40,074 nt of DNA from Pseudomonadota bacterium (GCA_024640785.1 JAHEEI010000005.1:1-40074), one strand, 5' to 3'; counted from the stretch's first letter, positions 1 through 9,047 are shown. Translations and numbers: made by a program. The notes: a model not told the origin generated them from the letters alone.

Positions 1-41
1 CCTTTACGATTTATCTGCCAGTCAATCTTGTGCTTGGACAT
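1..41 (-). CDS. N-terminal start of an unidentified gene, cut by the window edge
   Basis: An ATG at 41-39 on the minus strand opens a frame that leaves the window after 13 codons (MSKHKIDWQINRK). It is preceded by a strong Shine-Dalgarno sequence, GGGAGG (complement of 48-53), six bases upstream, so this is very probably a real start. Too little is visible to name a product. It lies downstream of, and in the same direction as, the enolase-like gene, with about 170 bases between. Confidence 0.55.
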   Translation of the reverse strand, partial: MSKHKIDWQINRK

Positions 42-212
42 TACAAACCTCCCTAATCCTTAAGGATATAGACCCTGACAGGCATATTTTTCAGTCCGCC
101 AGGATCTGTATTTTTCGGTTTCGAATATAAAAAGCTAGCAGCATGTCTCTGCCTATAACATGAAATCTAACAACCCGCAAGCTAGTCCCTCTTCAGCGGA
201 GTATGCGGAACA

Positions 213-1727
213 TCACTTTAAAAGTGGGATTTCCACTTCATCAGGAAGACCTCCAAAACCTGCCACAACTGTCTTGATTTTCTTTTCAAGCATTTCTTCT
301 TCTGCGCGTATCAGCGGATTATAGTTCTGGAGGTTTCTTTCACCGTTTGGCGCTCCCGCCTTAAACCACACTTTACGGGATACCGCCCCATATATCAGCG
401 GCATGTAGGGCAGAAATTCAGAAGTTCCTTCTGTTGAACGGTGGGAAAAGAATGCGGTGAACCCGCTGTTCTTTATGTTTATAATTGCTTCCTTTAAAGA
501 ATAAATACCGAGATATTTCAGCTGTTCGATAACATTTTTCAGATCATTACGGGCTGTGAGAAATTTTTCAACAGTCTTCACATCAGCCAGCCCGAGTACA
601 ATTTCCGTTGCCAGCCGGGTTTCAGTAAAGGTACCAGCCTGATTAAGTTTAATCAAAACGGAATTTCCGCATCTTTTGCTGCGATCAGGAGATGCCAGGA
701 AAGGAATAATAAAACGCATCTGTGTTACTGCAGCATCATCGATGACGATCTGTACACGGTTACCGTACTTACCCGTCATCAGGCGGTGTGCTTCAGGATC
801 GCTTTCACTTCCGGGATCTTCCATGGTTACAAAATTTGGCGCACTTTTTACGACACTCCAGTTAAAGTTTATAAGTTGCTGGCGTGTTTTAATCCCCATA
901 CCTGAAAAACGCATATCATATTTTCCTTCATTGCGAAGAATATCTGTTTTCTGTAGTTCAGAAAATGCGTTATCTGTTCCGATTGCCCAGTCTGTATTTT
1001 TCAGTTTCAGCTGTTTTGCACACTCCTTAATTCTTTTTAATCCTTCAAAGTTATCTTTAACCGGAAAAACAAAACCGCGTTCTTTTGCTGTACCTGTGGG
1101 CAGACCGTCCCGCACAAGATTTTTCTCAAACTGTTTGAAAAACTTCACGCCTGTGGTGAAAACACCTTTGACCGATTTTTCGTTCATTGCAAAAAAGAAC
1201 ATTTCCTGAATGTCCTGTTTTGTCCCGGGCACATGCTCTCCTCCGCATACCATGTTAAAAGCAATGTTCGGCATGTAAAAGGTTTTAAGTCCGCCCTTGG
1301 GTTTCAGTATCTCCCAGGCTTTGTATCCGGAAGCGTTAAGCAGGGTCTGAAAAAATATGGTGGAGGCGGCAAGACAGGCGTTACCACCCCAGTTTTTTTT
1401 GTTCGGTCCTGCTTTTTCAACAAGTTTCAAATCAAACTCTCCACAGGCATCCAGAATATCCTGAGGTTTACTGATGACAACCTTTTTAGGCAGAAGAGGT
1501 TCAATATTTTTACTGATTGATTTTATCGCTTTGTCGTTTGGTATGTAAATGGCTTCGGCTTCACCATCTGATGTCCCTTTTGCAATTCCATTTCTTTCAG
1601 TTATGGTAAAATTTTCTTTACCGCGCTTTACTTTAGCCGACATCACACCTTCAAGCGTGAATGCCGCATACGAAGAAAGAATCTCTCTTCCTTTTAACTT
1701 AAAATTGGAAATAATAGTTTTTGCCAT
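213..1727 (-). CDS. Divergent enolase-like protein (phosphopyruvate hydratase family) with an insertion
   Basis: A 504-residue enolase-superfamily protein, against about 430 for ordinary enolases. By eye the family path is present throughout: GREIL near residue 13, a GTSDGEAEA loop at 51-59 in place of SGASTGEFEA (Ser53 would match the Mg-binding loop serine), QE at 174-175, E216 in KERGF, D252 in GTDNAFSEL, MEDP at 302-305, the DD at 330-331, K360 in LIKLNQ, SHRST at 428-432 and K456 in FKAGAP. All catalytic and metal-ligand positions of enolase therefore seem filled, although the flanking motifs are strongly changed (DSRGNPT has become SSYAAFT). An extra segment of about 37 residues sits at about 378-415, between the TFTET and SHR motifs. 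An AAAGGA ribosome site precedes the ATG. It lies downstream of gpmI, which acts at the preceding glycolytic step, so conversion of 2-phosphoglycerate to phosphoenolpyruvate is the likely role. A changed substrate cannot be excluded. Confidence 0.8.
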   Translation of the reverse strand: MAKTIISNFKLKGREILSSYAAFTLEGVMSAKVKRGKENFTITERNGIAKGTSDGEAEAIYIPNDKAIKSISKNIEPLLPKKVVISKPQDILDACGEFDLKLVEKAGPNKKNWGGNACLAASTIFFQTLLNASGYKAWEILKPKGGLKTFYMPNIAFNMVCGGEHVPGTKQDIQEMFFFAMNEKSVKGVFTTGVKFFKQFEKNLVRDGLPTGTAKERGFVFPVKDNFEGLKRIKECAKQLKLKNTDWAIGTDNAFSELQKTDILRNEGKYDMRFSGMGIKTRQQLINFNWSVVKSAPNFVTMEDPGSESDPEAHRLMTGKYGNRVQIVIDDAAVTQMRFIIPFLASPDRSKRCGNSVLIKLNQAGTFTETRLATEIVLGLADVKTVEKFLTARNDLKNVIEQLKYLGIYSLKEAIINIKNSGFTAFFSHRSTEGTSEFLPYMPLIYGAVSRKVWFKAGAPNGERNLQNYNPLIRAEEEMLEKKIKTVVAGFGGLPDEVEIPLLK

Positions 1728-1915
1728 AATTTAATCCTTTATTAGCATAAATTTTATGTTATTTAATTTTTCAGCTAATGAAAACCTCTTTTAACTCTTT
1801 TTATATACCCTATAAAAAAAATATTTTCAATGTAGAATAACCTCGTTTACCAAAAGCCTTCTTTTTCCAGTCCACATTTTTAAACCGGTATATACCGTCT
1901 TCCAGAAACAGGTAA

Positions 1916-3613
1916 TCACTTTTTTACACTGATTATTGAATCCAGATAATCATCAGGCTTGTTAAACCCAAGGAGCATAAGTATGGTTGAAGCGATGTTG
2001 CCCAGTCCCGGGTCTTTAACTTTATCATTAAGTTCAAATTTGCCGACATCAGGGCTTCGTATCATAAATGGAACAGGATTAAGCGTATGACTTGTCATTT
2101 TATCAAAGTTCCCTCCTGCCCCCTGAACAGCTTCTCCTGTTTTTTTATTTACCGCATACATCTGCTCGCAGTTGCCGTGGTCCGATGTAATAATTACCGT
2201 ACCCTCAAGTTCATCTATTATTGCCACCAGATGTCCCACAGCTTCATCCACTGCTCTCACGGCTTTTACTGCAGCATCAAGCGACCCGGTATGGCCAACC
2301 ATGTCTCCATTGGCAAAATTAACCCTTAAGAATTTATATTTTCCAGAAGTCAGGGCTTTTTCCAGTTCTTGGGTTATTTCTTTCGCTTTCATATTCGGCG
2401 CCTGGTCAAAAGGAATTCTGTCAGATTCTATTTCTACCCACTCTTCGTTTTCTTCACTGAATTTTTCCGAATTGTTTCCATTCCAGAAATAGGTAACATG
2501 TCCAAATTTCTGGGTCTCACTTATAGCGTACTGGGCAATATTATTCTTCGCAAGATATTCTGAAACTGTTCTTTCAATGGCAGGGGGTGAAACAAGATAT
2601 TTGGGCGGAATATGCAAGTCGCCGTCATATTCCATCATTCCTGCAAAAAATACTTTTGGAAAGCTTTTCCGGTCAAAACCCTTAAAATCCATATCAACAA
2701 ATGCGCGGCAAATCTCAATCGCCCTATCACCTCTGAAATTATAAAATATTACATTATGGTTATCATCTATTTTCGCTATTGGTTTTTCAGAGTTTTCAGG
2801 GTCGCGAACTACCCAGTGAGACAGATACTGGTCATCTTCAAAATGTTTTTTCCGCATCTCTTCTATTGCGGTCAATGCATCTGAAAACATGGGTCCCTCG
2901 CCAAGAACATGAGCATGGTATCCTCTTTCTACAATCCTCCAGTCAGCTTCATAACGGTCCATTGTGGTCACCATGCGTCCGCCGCCTGAAGCAATATGAT
3001 ACCGTCTTTTCTTATTATTTTTTAATGCCTGCACTCTTAAGGACCACAGAAAATCTTGAATCTCTCCAAAATAACGCAGAGCACTTAAAGGCGGAACATC
3101 CCTTCCATCAAGCAGGCCGTGAACATATACCTCTTCAATCTCTCTTTTGTCACACTCGCTTATAAGGGCCTTTAGGTGAGAGATGTTGCTGTGAACATTT
3201 CCGTCTGATATAAGTCCGATAAAGTGAACAGGCGTTTTGTTGTTTAAAGCATTGTCAATCATTTCTTTCCAGGTATCACCCTCGAAAAGGCTACGATCAT
3301 TGATTGCCTTGTCAACAAGACTCGCACCTTGAGAAAATATACGTCCGGCTCCCATTGCATTATGTCCGACTTCGCTGTTTCCCTGGTCATCATCTGACGG
3401 CAACCCGACTGCAGTGCCGTGCGCTTTTAGATAAGTTACAATCTTTTCGTTTTCAAGAAGCTTTGTGATGTTTTTCGGCTGTGCAAGATCAATTGCATTT
3501 CCAGGATAACCATCCGCGTTCTTTTTAAAAATCCCTAAACCATCCAGGATAATAAGCAGAAGGGGTCCTTTTATGCCGCTGTAGTTGGGGAGTTTTTCTA
3601 GCTTGAAATTCAT
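1916..3613 (-). CDS. gpmI: 2,3-bisphosphoglycerate-independent phosphoglycerate mutase
   Basis: This cytosolic enzyme interconverts 3- and 2-phosphoglycerate without 2,3-bisphosphoglycerate, using two metal ions and a phosphoserine intermediate. The 565-residue protein has the alkaline-phosphatase-fold metal motifs DGLG (24-27), the nucleophile Ser80 in QGNSEVGHN, NGDMVGHTG and TSDHGNCEQ near the C-terminus. Its length and the GLPSDDDQGNSEVGHN context resemble the long plant-type subgroup rather than the roughly 510-residue form of Bacillus or E. coli. The ATG follows AAAGGAGT at good spacing. The next gene downstream, 188 bases away, encodes the enolase-like protein, so two consecutive glycolytic steps are probably co-transcribed. 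The gap between them contains a perfect 12-base palindrome (1886-1897, CGGTATATACCG) of unknown role. Confidence 0.95.
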   Translation of the reverse strand: MNFKLEKLPNYSGIKGPLLLIILDGLGIFKKNADGYPGNAIDLAQPKNITKLLENEKIVTYLKAHGTAVGLPSDDDQGNSEVGHNAMGAGRIFSQGASLVDKAINDRSLFEGDTWKEMIDNALNNKTPVHFIGLISDGNVHSNISHLKALISECDKREIEEVYVHGLLDGRDVPPLSALRYFGEIQDFLWSLRVQALKNNKKRRYHIASGGGRMVTTMDRYEADWRIVERGYHAHVLGEGPMFSDALTAIEEMRKKHFEDDQYLSHWVVRDPENSEKPIAKIDDNHNVIFYNFRGDRAIEICRAFVDMDFKGFDRKSFPKVFFAGMMEYDGDLHIPPKYLVSPPAIERTVSEYLAKNNIAQYAISETQKFGHVTYFWNGNNSEKFSEENEEWVEIESDRIPFDQAPNMKAKEITQELEKALTSGKYKFLRVNFANGDMVGHTGSLDAAVKAVRAVDEAVGHLVAIIDELEGTVIITSDHGNCEQMYAVNKKTGEAVQGAGGNFDKMTSHTLNPVPFMIRSPDVGKFELNDKVKDPGLGNIASTILMLLGFNKPDDYLDSIISVKK

Positions 3614-3681
3614 TTTTTTACTCCTTTTATAATTTTTGGATCACGGTTGTGCAGCACGGCAGGACAATACGGTTCGGTGCC

Positions 3682-6600
3682 TTACAGCACGTTAAATGTT
3701 TTAAGAAAGTTTTCTTTTTCTTTGTTTGCAAGGTTAATACTGTTTTCTGAACCAAGAACCTTCACAATGCTTCTCTCTTTAAACTTATTCAGTATCTCTG
3801 AAAAGGCTTTAAAATCACCCGGTTTTGTTTCCAGAATCTGTTCACGCATAACTTGTCTTGAATCGTCTGTTGTGCCATTTAAATAACGCTTCATGGATAC
3901 AAGACCCATTGTATCCGGAAACATGTATCCATCGACCTCAGCTATTGCACCTATGATACTTTTAGTAATTTCTGCTTTCTCAATTTTGAGCTCAGTAAGA
4001 AATTGCGGGGTTTTATCAAAGATATTAAGCGTTTCAAGCAAGTTCGGGTCACGGTATGAAACAAGACTGAATGCACCGGAGAATTTGTCAAAACAGCAGA
4101 GTGCCCCATATGCACCTCCCCGCACCCGAACCTGTTCCCACAGCCAGGTGGTTCTAAGCAAATGGATAATTACATGAACAGAACCGTGGTATGTATAACC
4201 AAGGTCATAAAGATCAGCTCCCTTCCCAACATAATTCACCTGTGCAGGTATGATCATCCCTTCAAATTCAGTAAGATTTTCAGGCAACCATTTTTCAGGG
4301 TTTACTTGTTTTGCAGGAAGAAGTTCCGTGAATGAGGTCACCTTGCTTTTAAGATTCTCCCAGCCGTTTTTGTCAGCAGTTATGTTTATTACCATTGATG
4401 CCCTGTTTAACAGGATTGCGCACATTTCTTGAAGACAGGTCAGAACCGAACCCCAGTCAGAATCTATGATGTTTTCAAGTTCTCTTAAAAATAGAAAGTA
4501 GCTTAAACCCGTCATTTTTTCCGTTATCCAGTCTGATTCGTTCAAGTGAGCCCTTATTCTACTGTTAACGATAAGATGTCCGGAAGGTATTATCTTCTGC
4601 TCCTGTTTTGCTTTTTCTTGAAGAAGTATCTGTTTGAAGCGTTGTCTGTTATCAAATTCTGAACTGCGGAAAATATCTGAAAGAATTTCAAGAAGATCGG
4701 GGGCGCGTTCCATGGTGGCTTTGCCCCTTAAAAGCAGCCATGCTGTAGCATCTTTTGAATCCATTATGCTGGATGCAAACTGTCCGGTTTTTATTCCGCC
4801 GGTTTTACAGCTGATGTGCTGTGAGAGAGACACAAAATCTTCTTTTTTGGTTCCCATTTCAAGAAGGGCACGCCCAAAAAGAGGCACATAGGACAAATAT
4901 TTTTGCGGCAGAAGATGAAGGTTTAATCCTATGTCAAAATAAAAGATACCGCTGGTTGGGATATCATGATAAAGGAACTTAAGACCGTCTTCTTCTATCA
5001 GTTCTAAAGGTATCAGCTGGTTCTTCCGCTCAATATCCGAAAGATCCAAAGATGGAATTGTTGCCAGAGCTTCTGGACTGTCGGGAGTGTTCTGCATTTT
5101 TTGAAGCACCTTTGTATCTTTACTGATCATACGAATTTCATCTTCCGTCATTTTTGACCGAATCTGCTGAAGCTCTTTCAGTTCCTCTGCATTCTTTTTC
5201 TGGGCCAGTCCAGCGTCCGGTTTAAGAACTACGGTTGTCCTGTGATTGTTCTGCAAAAAGTGTTCTGAGATGAGCTTCTCAAAGAATTTTTGTTCAGACT
5301 GAAGCTCTAATTTCAACTGGTTAAGAGGATCTTCAAAAGTAAGCGTCTTTAAAGGATCTTTATCATACAGCCAGGTGGTAAGCGCTCTTAACATCAGAGA
5401 GAGGCCGCGAGGGAAACTGCCGCTGTTATTTTCCCGAAGCCTGAATTCTATTGTATTTAAGGCCGCTTCAATGGTTTTAATGTCAATTCCATTTTGAGAC
5501 AGTTCTTTTAGTGTATCAAGGATCAGTTTTTCCACTTTTTGAAAATCTTTAACATTAACACCTTTTAGTCCTGTTGAGAAATACATCTGGCGCAGTTCAT
5601 TTTCAAGGCCTATACCTGCAATTCCATCACCCAATCCGGAGTCAATAAGAGCTTTTTTCAAAGGTGAAGCAGGCATACCCAAAAAAATATATTCCAGCAT
5701 GCAAAGCGCCATGTTTGTTTTTAATTCACAAGTTTCAGGAAGAAGCCAGTTAACAGTTACCATTCCTTTCTGCTGTTCCCGGCTTTCCGACCCGGACGGG
5801 AAAGGCTTTTCTATTTTTACAGGTTTATTAATATGGGGATGCAGTGAGATGAAAGAACTGGGCTCTATCTGATCGAAGTTCTGGAGGTATTGGTTTGTGA
5901 ACTCCAGACGTTTTTCAATATCATCGTCTCCGTAATAATATATTTTTGCATTTGAAGGATGGTAGTATTTCCGGTGAAAATCTTTAAACTGTTCATAGGT
6001 CAGGTCAGGTATTTTCCAAGGGTCACCGCCCGAATCAAAACTGTAGGTATTCTCAGGAAAGAGAGAGTGCTGACAGGTGCTGTAAAGAATACTTTCAGGT
6101 GAAGAGTGAGCACCTTTCATTTCATTAAACACAACTCCTTTACGGATCAATGGGGAATCCTTATTTTCCAGCTCATAGTGCCAGCCTTCCTGTTGGAAGA
6201 TAAGGGGAGATATCCGGGGATAAAAAACAGCATCAAGATATACGTCTACAAGGTTGTAAAAATCCTTAAGGTTTTGACTTGCTACGGGATAACAGGTTTT
6301 GTCAGGATAAGTAAAAGCATTTAAGAATGTCTGAAGAGATCCTTTTAACAGTTCCACAAAAGGTTCCTTTACCGGATATTTTCTTGATCCGCACAGGACA
6401 GAATGTTCTAGAATATGGGCAATACCAGTGGAATCAGAAGGAGGGGTCCTGAAGGTTATACCAAAAACCTTATTTTTGTCATCATTTTTTAGAGATACGA
6501 GTTCTGCGCCTGTCTTAATATGCCTGAAGAGCTTTGCCTCAATTTTCAGCTCAGTTAGCTCCCTTTTCTCTAACTGTTCAAACCCATGTAGAAATCTCAT
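3682..6600 (-). CDS. M16C zinc metalloprotease, presequence protease (PreP) family
   Basis: A 972-residue peptidase of the insulinase/pitrilysin clan, subfamily M16C. The inverted zinc motif HxxEH is H62-I-L-E65-H66, followed by the family's LEHSVLCGS block, and the distal glutamate ligand is E160 in FNEMKG. The length and the two-half architecture (a catalytic N-half and a degenerate C-half containing RVRGGAYGA near residue 835) match PreP/Cym1-type enzymes. These degrade short unstructured peptides inside a closed chamber. I see no signal peptide, so it is probably cytosolic. The start has an AAAGG sequence nine bases upstream. It is 68 bases upstream of gpmI in the same direction, but a metabolic link is not obvious. 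Confidence 0.93.
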   Translation of the reverse strand: MRFLHGFEQLEKRELTELKIEAKLFRHIKTGAELVSLKNDDKNKVFGITFRTPPSDSTGIAHILEHSVLCGSRKYPVKEPFVELLKGSLQTFLNAFTYPDKTCYPVASQNLKDFYNLVDVYLDAVFYPRISPLIFQQEGWHYELENKDSPLIRKGVVFNEMKGAHSSPESILYSTCQHSLFPENTYSFDSGGDPWKIPDLTYEQFKDFHRKYYHPSNAKIYYYGDDDIEKRLEFTNQYLQNFDQIEPSSFISLHPHINKPVKIEKPFPSGSESREQQKGMVTVNWLLPETCELKTNMALCMLEYIFLGMPASPLKKALIDSGLGDGIAGIGLENELRQMYFSTGLKGVNVKDFQKVEKLILDTLKELSQNGIDIKTIEAALNTIEFRLRENNSGSFPRGLSLMLRALTTWLYDKDPLKTLTFEDPLNQLKLELQSEQKFFEKLISEHFLQNNHRTTVVLKPDAGLAQKKNAEELKELQQIRSKMTEDEIRMISKDTKVLQKMQNTPDSPEALATIPSLDLSDIERKNQLIPLELIEEDGLKFLYHDIPTSGIFYFDIGLNLHLLPQKYLSYVPLFGRALLEMGTKKEDFVSLSQHISCKTGGIKTGQFASSIMDSKDATAWLLLRGKATMERAPDLLEILSDIFRSSEFDNRQRFKQILLQEKAKQEQKIIPSGHLIVNSRIRAHLNESDWITEKMTGLSYFLFLRELENIIDSDWGSVLTCLQEMCAILLNRASMVINITADKNGWENLKSKVTSFTELLPAKQVNPEKWLPENLTEFEGMIIPAQVNYVGKGADLYDLGYTYHGSVHVIIHLLRTTWLWEQVRVRGGAYGALCCFDKFSGAFSLVSYRDPNLLETLNIFDKTPQFLTELKIEKAEITKSIIGAIAEVDGYMFPDTMGLVSMKRYLNGTTDDSRQVMREQILETKPGDFKAFSEILNKFKERSIVKVLGSENSINLANKEKENFLKTFNVL

Positions 6601-6746
6601 TGAAAATTACCTTTGTATAGTTTGTTTGCAAGAAGTGAAAATTTACACTGCCCTTCGGATTGCTGATGAAATGTTTCTTTGAGTTTATGATATGAAAAAA
6701 TAAAACTATGGTCAATTCCCTACAGGAAGGATGGTTTTAAGATTGT

Positions 6747-7781
6747 TTATTCTGTAACCTTCATCCTTATGTCTCTAAGCTGCGGCAAAACTTTTAGAAA
6801 TATTTCGAACATATCAGGGTCAAAATGAAAGCCCTTGTCTTTTTCCATTTGTTCCAATGCTTTTTCTTCCGGAATTGCCGCTCTGTAAATTCGGGCATGC
6901 ACAAGCGCATCGTAAACATCAACAATAGCTGTTAGCCTTGCAGCCTCGGGAGTATCTTTTCCTTTTAGTCCATTTGGATAACCGGTGCCATCCCATTTCT
7001 CATGATGAGAAAGGGCAATTGTTTCTGCCAGAATCAGAAGAGGGATATCTGAATCAGAGAGTATTTTTGCTCCAATAGAAGTATGTGTTTTAATTATAAC
7101 AAGCTCTTTTGGAGAAAGTCTTCCCGGTTTAAAGAGTATGGAATCTGGAACCCCTATTTTCCCAATATCGTGCATTGTCGCGGCTATTCTTATTTCGTCT
7201 GCTTCCTTTTGCTTCCAAGCCAGTTCCTTGGCCATTACTGACGCATAAAGGCCGAGTCTCCGGTTGTGAGAATTTGTCTCTTCATCACGGTATTCGCATG
7301 CAGCAGTAAGGCGATAGCATATCTCGTCCTCTCTGCGATGAAGCTCTGCTGTGCGTTCTTTAACTTCTCTTTCAAGCCGAAGTTCATATCCTTTGCTCTG
7401 GAGAGTAAGTTCGCGACGTTTTAATGCGTTAACAACGTTGATGATCATCTCGTTCAAGTCAAACGGCTTTATAACATATCCAAAAGCGCCCAGTTGCAGA
7501 GCCTGTATGGCTATCTTTCTGTCATCAACAGCTGTAACCATTATTACCGCCACATCAGAATATTGTTCTTGAATGATGGAGAGAAGTTCAATCCCGGATC
7601 TGCCCGGCATGTTTATGTCCGCGACAACCAGGGCATATTCCTGATGTTCAAGTAATTTTAGTGCAGCAACTACGCTGTCTGCAATATCACAGACATAGCC
7701 TTCTGCTTCCAGACATTGTGCTATGATATCACTTACCAGAGATTCATCGTCAACAACCAGAATTCTTTCGTCAGCAATCAT
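6747..7781 (-). CDS. Response regulator with HD-GYP cyclic-di-GMP phosphodiesterase domain
   Basis: The N-terminal receiver domain (about residues 4-125) has phospho-acceptor D55 in VVADINMPG. A helical linker leads to an HD-GYP domain with H204-D205 (ATMHDIGKIGVPD) and the GYP signature in HHEKWDGTGYPNGLKG (GYP 267-269). All metal-binding hallmarks are present, so it probably hydrolyses cyclic-di-GMP when phosphorylated. There is no membrane segment. I chose the ATG at 7781 because GAGAG lies just upstream. An in-frame ATG at 7829 would add 16 residues but has no ribosome site. No histidine kinase is adjacent, so this is an orphan regulator here. Confidence 0.92.
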   Translation of the reverse strand: MIADERILVVDDESLVSDIIAQCLEAEGYVCDIADSVVAALKLLEHQEYALVVADINMPGRSGIELLSIIQEQYSDVAVIMVTAVDDRKIAIQALQLGAFGYVIKPFDLNEMIINVVNALKRRELTLQSKGYELRLEREVKERTAELHRREDEICYRLTAACEYRDEETNSHNRRLGLYASVMAKELAWKQKEADEIRIAATMHDIGKIGVPDSILFKPGRLSPKELVIIKTHTSIGAKILSDSDIPLLILAETIALSHHEKWDGTGYPNGLKGKDTPEAARLTAIVDVYDALVHARIYRAAIPEEKALEQMEKDKGFHFDPDMFEIFLKVLPQLRDIRMKVTE

Positions 7782-7953
7782 ATTTTCTCTCAAAAAAGGT
7801 GGATATAGCCTGATAATTTTTTTAAACATAAAATATAGAATTATATATTATGCTTGTCAAGTTGTTAGATTTTAGTGTACAGCCAACATAAAAGAATATA
7901 TTTATGAAAAAAATAGGTATTAAAAAGATTAAGCATTTTCTCTTAATAATTTC

Positions 7954-7982
7954 TTGCCATTATAAGCTGATACAGATACAAT
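7954..7982 (+). promoter_or_regulatory. Sigma-70-type promoter for the selenoprotein gene
   Basis: TTGCCA (7954-7959) and TACAAT (7977-7982) are separated by 17 bases. Each box matches the sigma-70 consensus at five of six positions. A start near 7989 would leave a leader of about 30 bases before the ATG at 8020. Confidence 0.6.
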
Positions 7983-8019
7983 TCCCTTACTAATAATAAA
8001 ATTTATGAAAGGACCGCTT

Positions 8020-8877
8020 ATGAAAAACCTAATGTTTCGGAAAACCGCTCTGTTCTTTGCGGTTTTTGCCCTACTCTGTTTTGCAGGCAATGTCTCTGCA
8101 AATGCCGAGTGGGAAACCTTAAAGAGCATCTCACTGCAAGACACGCCAAAAGACATTGCCGTATCAAATGACGGAACAACAGCATATATTCTGTGCACAA
8201 AAAGTATTCAGGTCGTATCCACCCTGTCCGGCAAGACTACCAGCTCTGTTCCTGTTAATGAAAATTTTACAAAAATTGCACTTTCTGCTGACGGCGAAAC
8301 GGTTTACCTTACCGACAGTAAAAATAAACAACTAACCGTCATGGAGTTCTCACAGGTTTATGACATTGAAATCGGAAACTCAGCGGTTATTGGAAAAAAA
8401 GACGCAAAAGTCAATTTGGTGGCATTTCTGGATTACCAATGACCTTACTGTGCCAGGATTTTTCCTGTACTTGAGCAGTTGCTCAAGAAATACCCAAATG
8501 ATGCTAACCTCGTAATAAAACAATATCCTTTAAGAATGCATAAAGCTGCCAAAATCGCTTCCATCGCATCTCTTGCCGCAGACAAACAAAATAAGTGTCT
8601 GGAACTGTCACAACTAATGTTTAAAGACTACAAAAACCTCGATGACGCTCTAATCAGATCTCTTGCTGAAAAAGCCGGCCTTGACATGGCTGCTTTTGAC
8701 AAAGATATTAAAGATCCGGCCCTAAGCAAAATTATAGATGCTGAGATGATGCTGGGGACGAAAGTGGGTGTACGCGGTGTGCCGGCAATATTTGTAAATG
8801 GAAAACCCGCAAAAAAAGCACGTTCTCTAGAGGGACTTTCAAGCATGATCGATGCCGCACTTAAGTCCTCTAAGTAA
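8020..8877 (+). CDS. Secreted DsbA-like thiol oxidoreductase with in-frame TGA read as selenocysteine
   Basis: The frame runs from the ATG at 8020 (AAAGGA upstream; an ATG at 8005 overlaps that site) to TAA at 8877, interrupted only by TGA at 8440-8442. Read through, it gives 285 residues with the active site U141-P-Y-C144 in the context FLDYQ-U-PYCARIFP, where DsbA relatives have CPYC. The domains in order are a signal peptide (about 1-29, ending SANA), a segment of about 80 residues with two beta-propeller-like blades (DIAVSNDGTTAYI and KIALSADGETVYL), then a thioredoxin-fold DsbA domain with helical insert and cis-Pro255 (GVRGVPAIFV). Coding continues with no loss of similarity after the TGA, and it falls exactly on the redox residue, so selenocysteine is far more likely than a nonsense mutation. 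The probable role is periplasmic thiol-disulfide exchange. An ordinary annotation would report two fragments (8005-8442 and 8479-8877). Confidence 0.85.
8440..8487 (+). promoter_or_regulatory. Candidate bacterial SECIS element (UGA plus downstream hairpin)
   Basis: After the TGA (8440-8442), a perfect inverted repeat CTTGAGCA/TGCTCAAG spans 8470-8487 with only GT between the arms. Folded as RNA it gives a seven-pair stem with the tetraloop AGUU. The loop G is the second loop base and lies 36 nucleotides after the UGA. From memory of the bacterial SECIS model (apical loop about 16-37 nucleotides after the UGA, with a G among the first loop bases) this fits, at the long end of the range. It should recruit SelB with Sec-tRNA. 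No folding program was run. Confidence 0.6.
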
Positions 8878-8902
8878 TTATAATTTTTATCATTTCCTGA
8901 AC

Positions 8903-8933
8903 AAAAAAGGGTGCGCTTTCAGCACCCTTTTTT
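8903..8933 (+). terminator. Rho-independent terminator after the selenoprotein gene
   Basis: AAAAAAGGGTGC and GCACCCTTTTTT form a perfect 12-pair stem around the loop GCTTTCA, ending in six T residues. It separates the selenoprotein gene from the arsenic operon. Because the left arm begins with six A residues it could also work for transcription from the other side. Confidence 0.9.
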
Positions 8934-8972
8934 GTCTATCGCTTTCAACTTCACAAACCCGCATGATAATGC

Positions 8973-9024
8973 TTGACACCTTCCACATCAAAAGCTATTA
9001 AACTATATAGTTAACTAGCTATAT
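8973..9024 (+). promoter_or_regulatory. Arsenic operon promoter with ArsR-type operator dyad
   Basis: TTGACA (8973-8978) and TATTAA (8996-9001) are spaced by 17 bases. Immediately downstream is the inverted repeat ATATAG (9005-9010) / CTATAT (9019-9024) around an 8-base spacer, just where a bound repressor would block the polymerase. ArsR proteins bind imperfect AT-rich dyads in this position, and the arsR gene starts 24 bases further on, so autorepression relieved by arsenite is the likely control. Confidence 0.65.
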
Positions 9025-9047
9025 GTCCAGAGGGAAACTTTACAAAA

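Noticed and set aside
213-215. TGA at the end of the enolase-like gene as possible selenocysteine
   Set aside because: Enolases end at about this point after the EIPLLK stretch, and nothing downstream resembles the family.
8454-8467. Alternative hairpin CAGGA-TTTT-TCCTG as the SECIS element
   Set aside because: Its loop is all U without the expected G, and the hairpin at 8470-8487 is longer and better placed.
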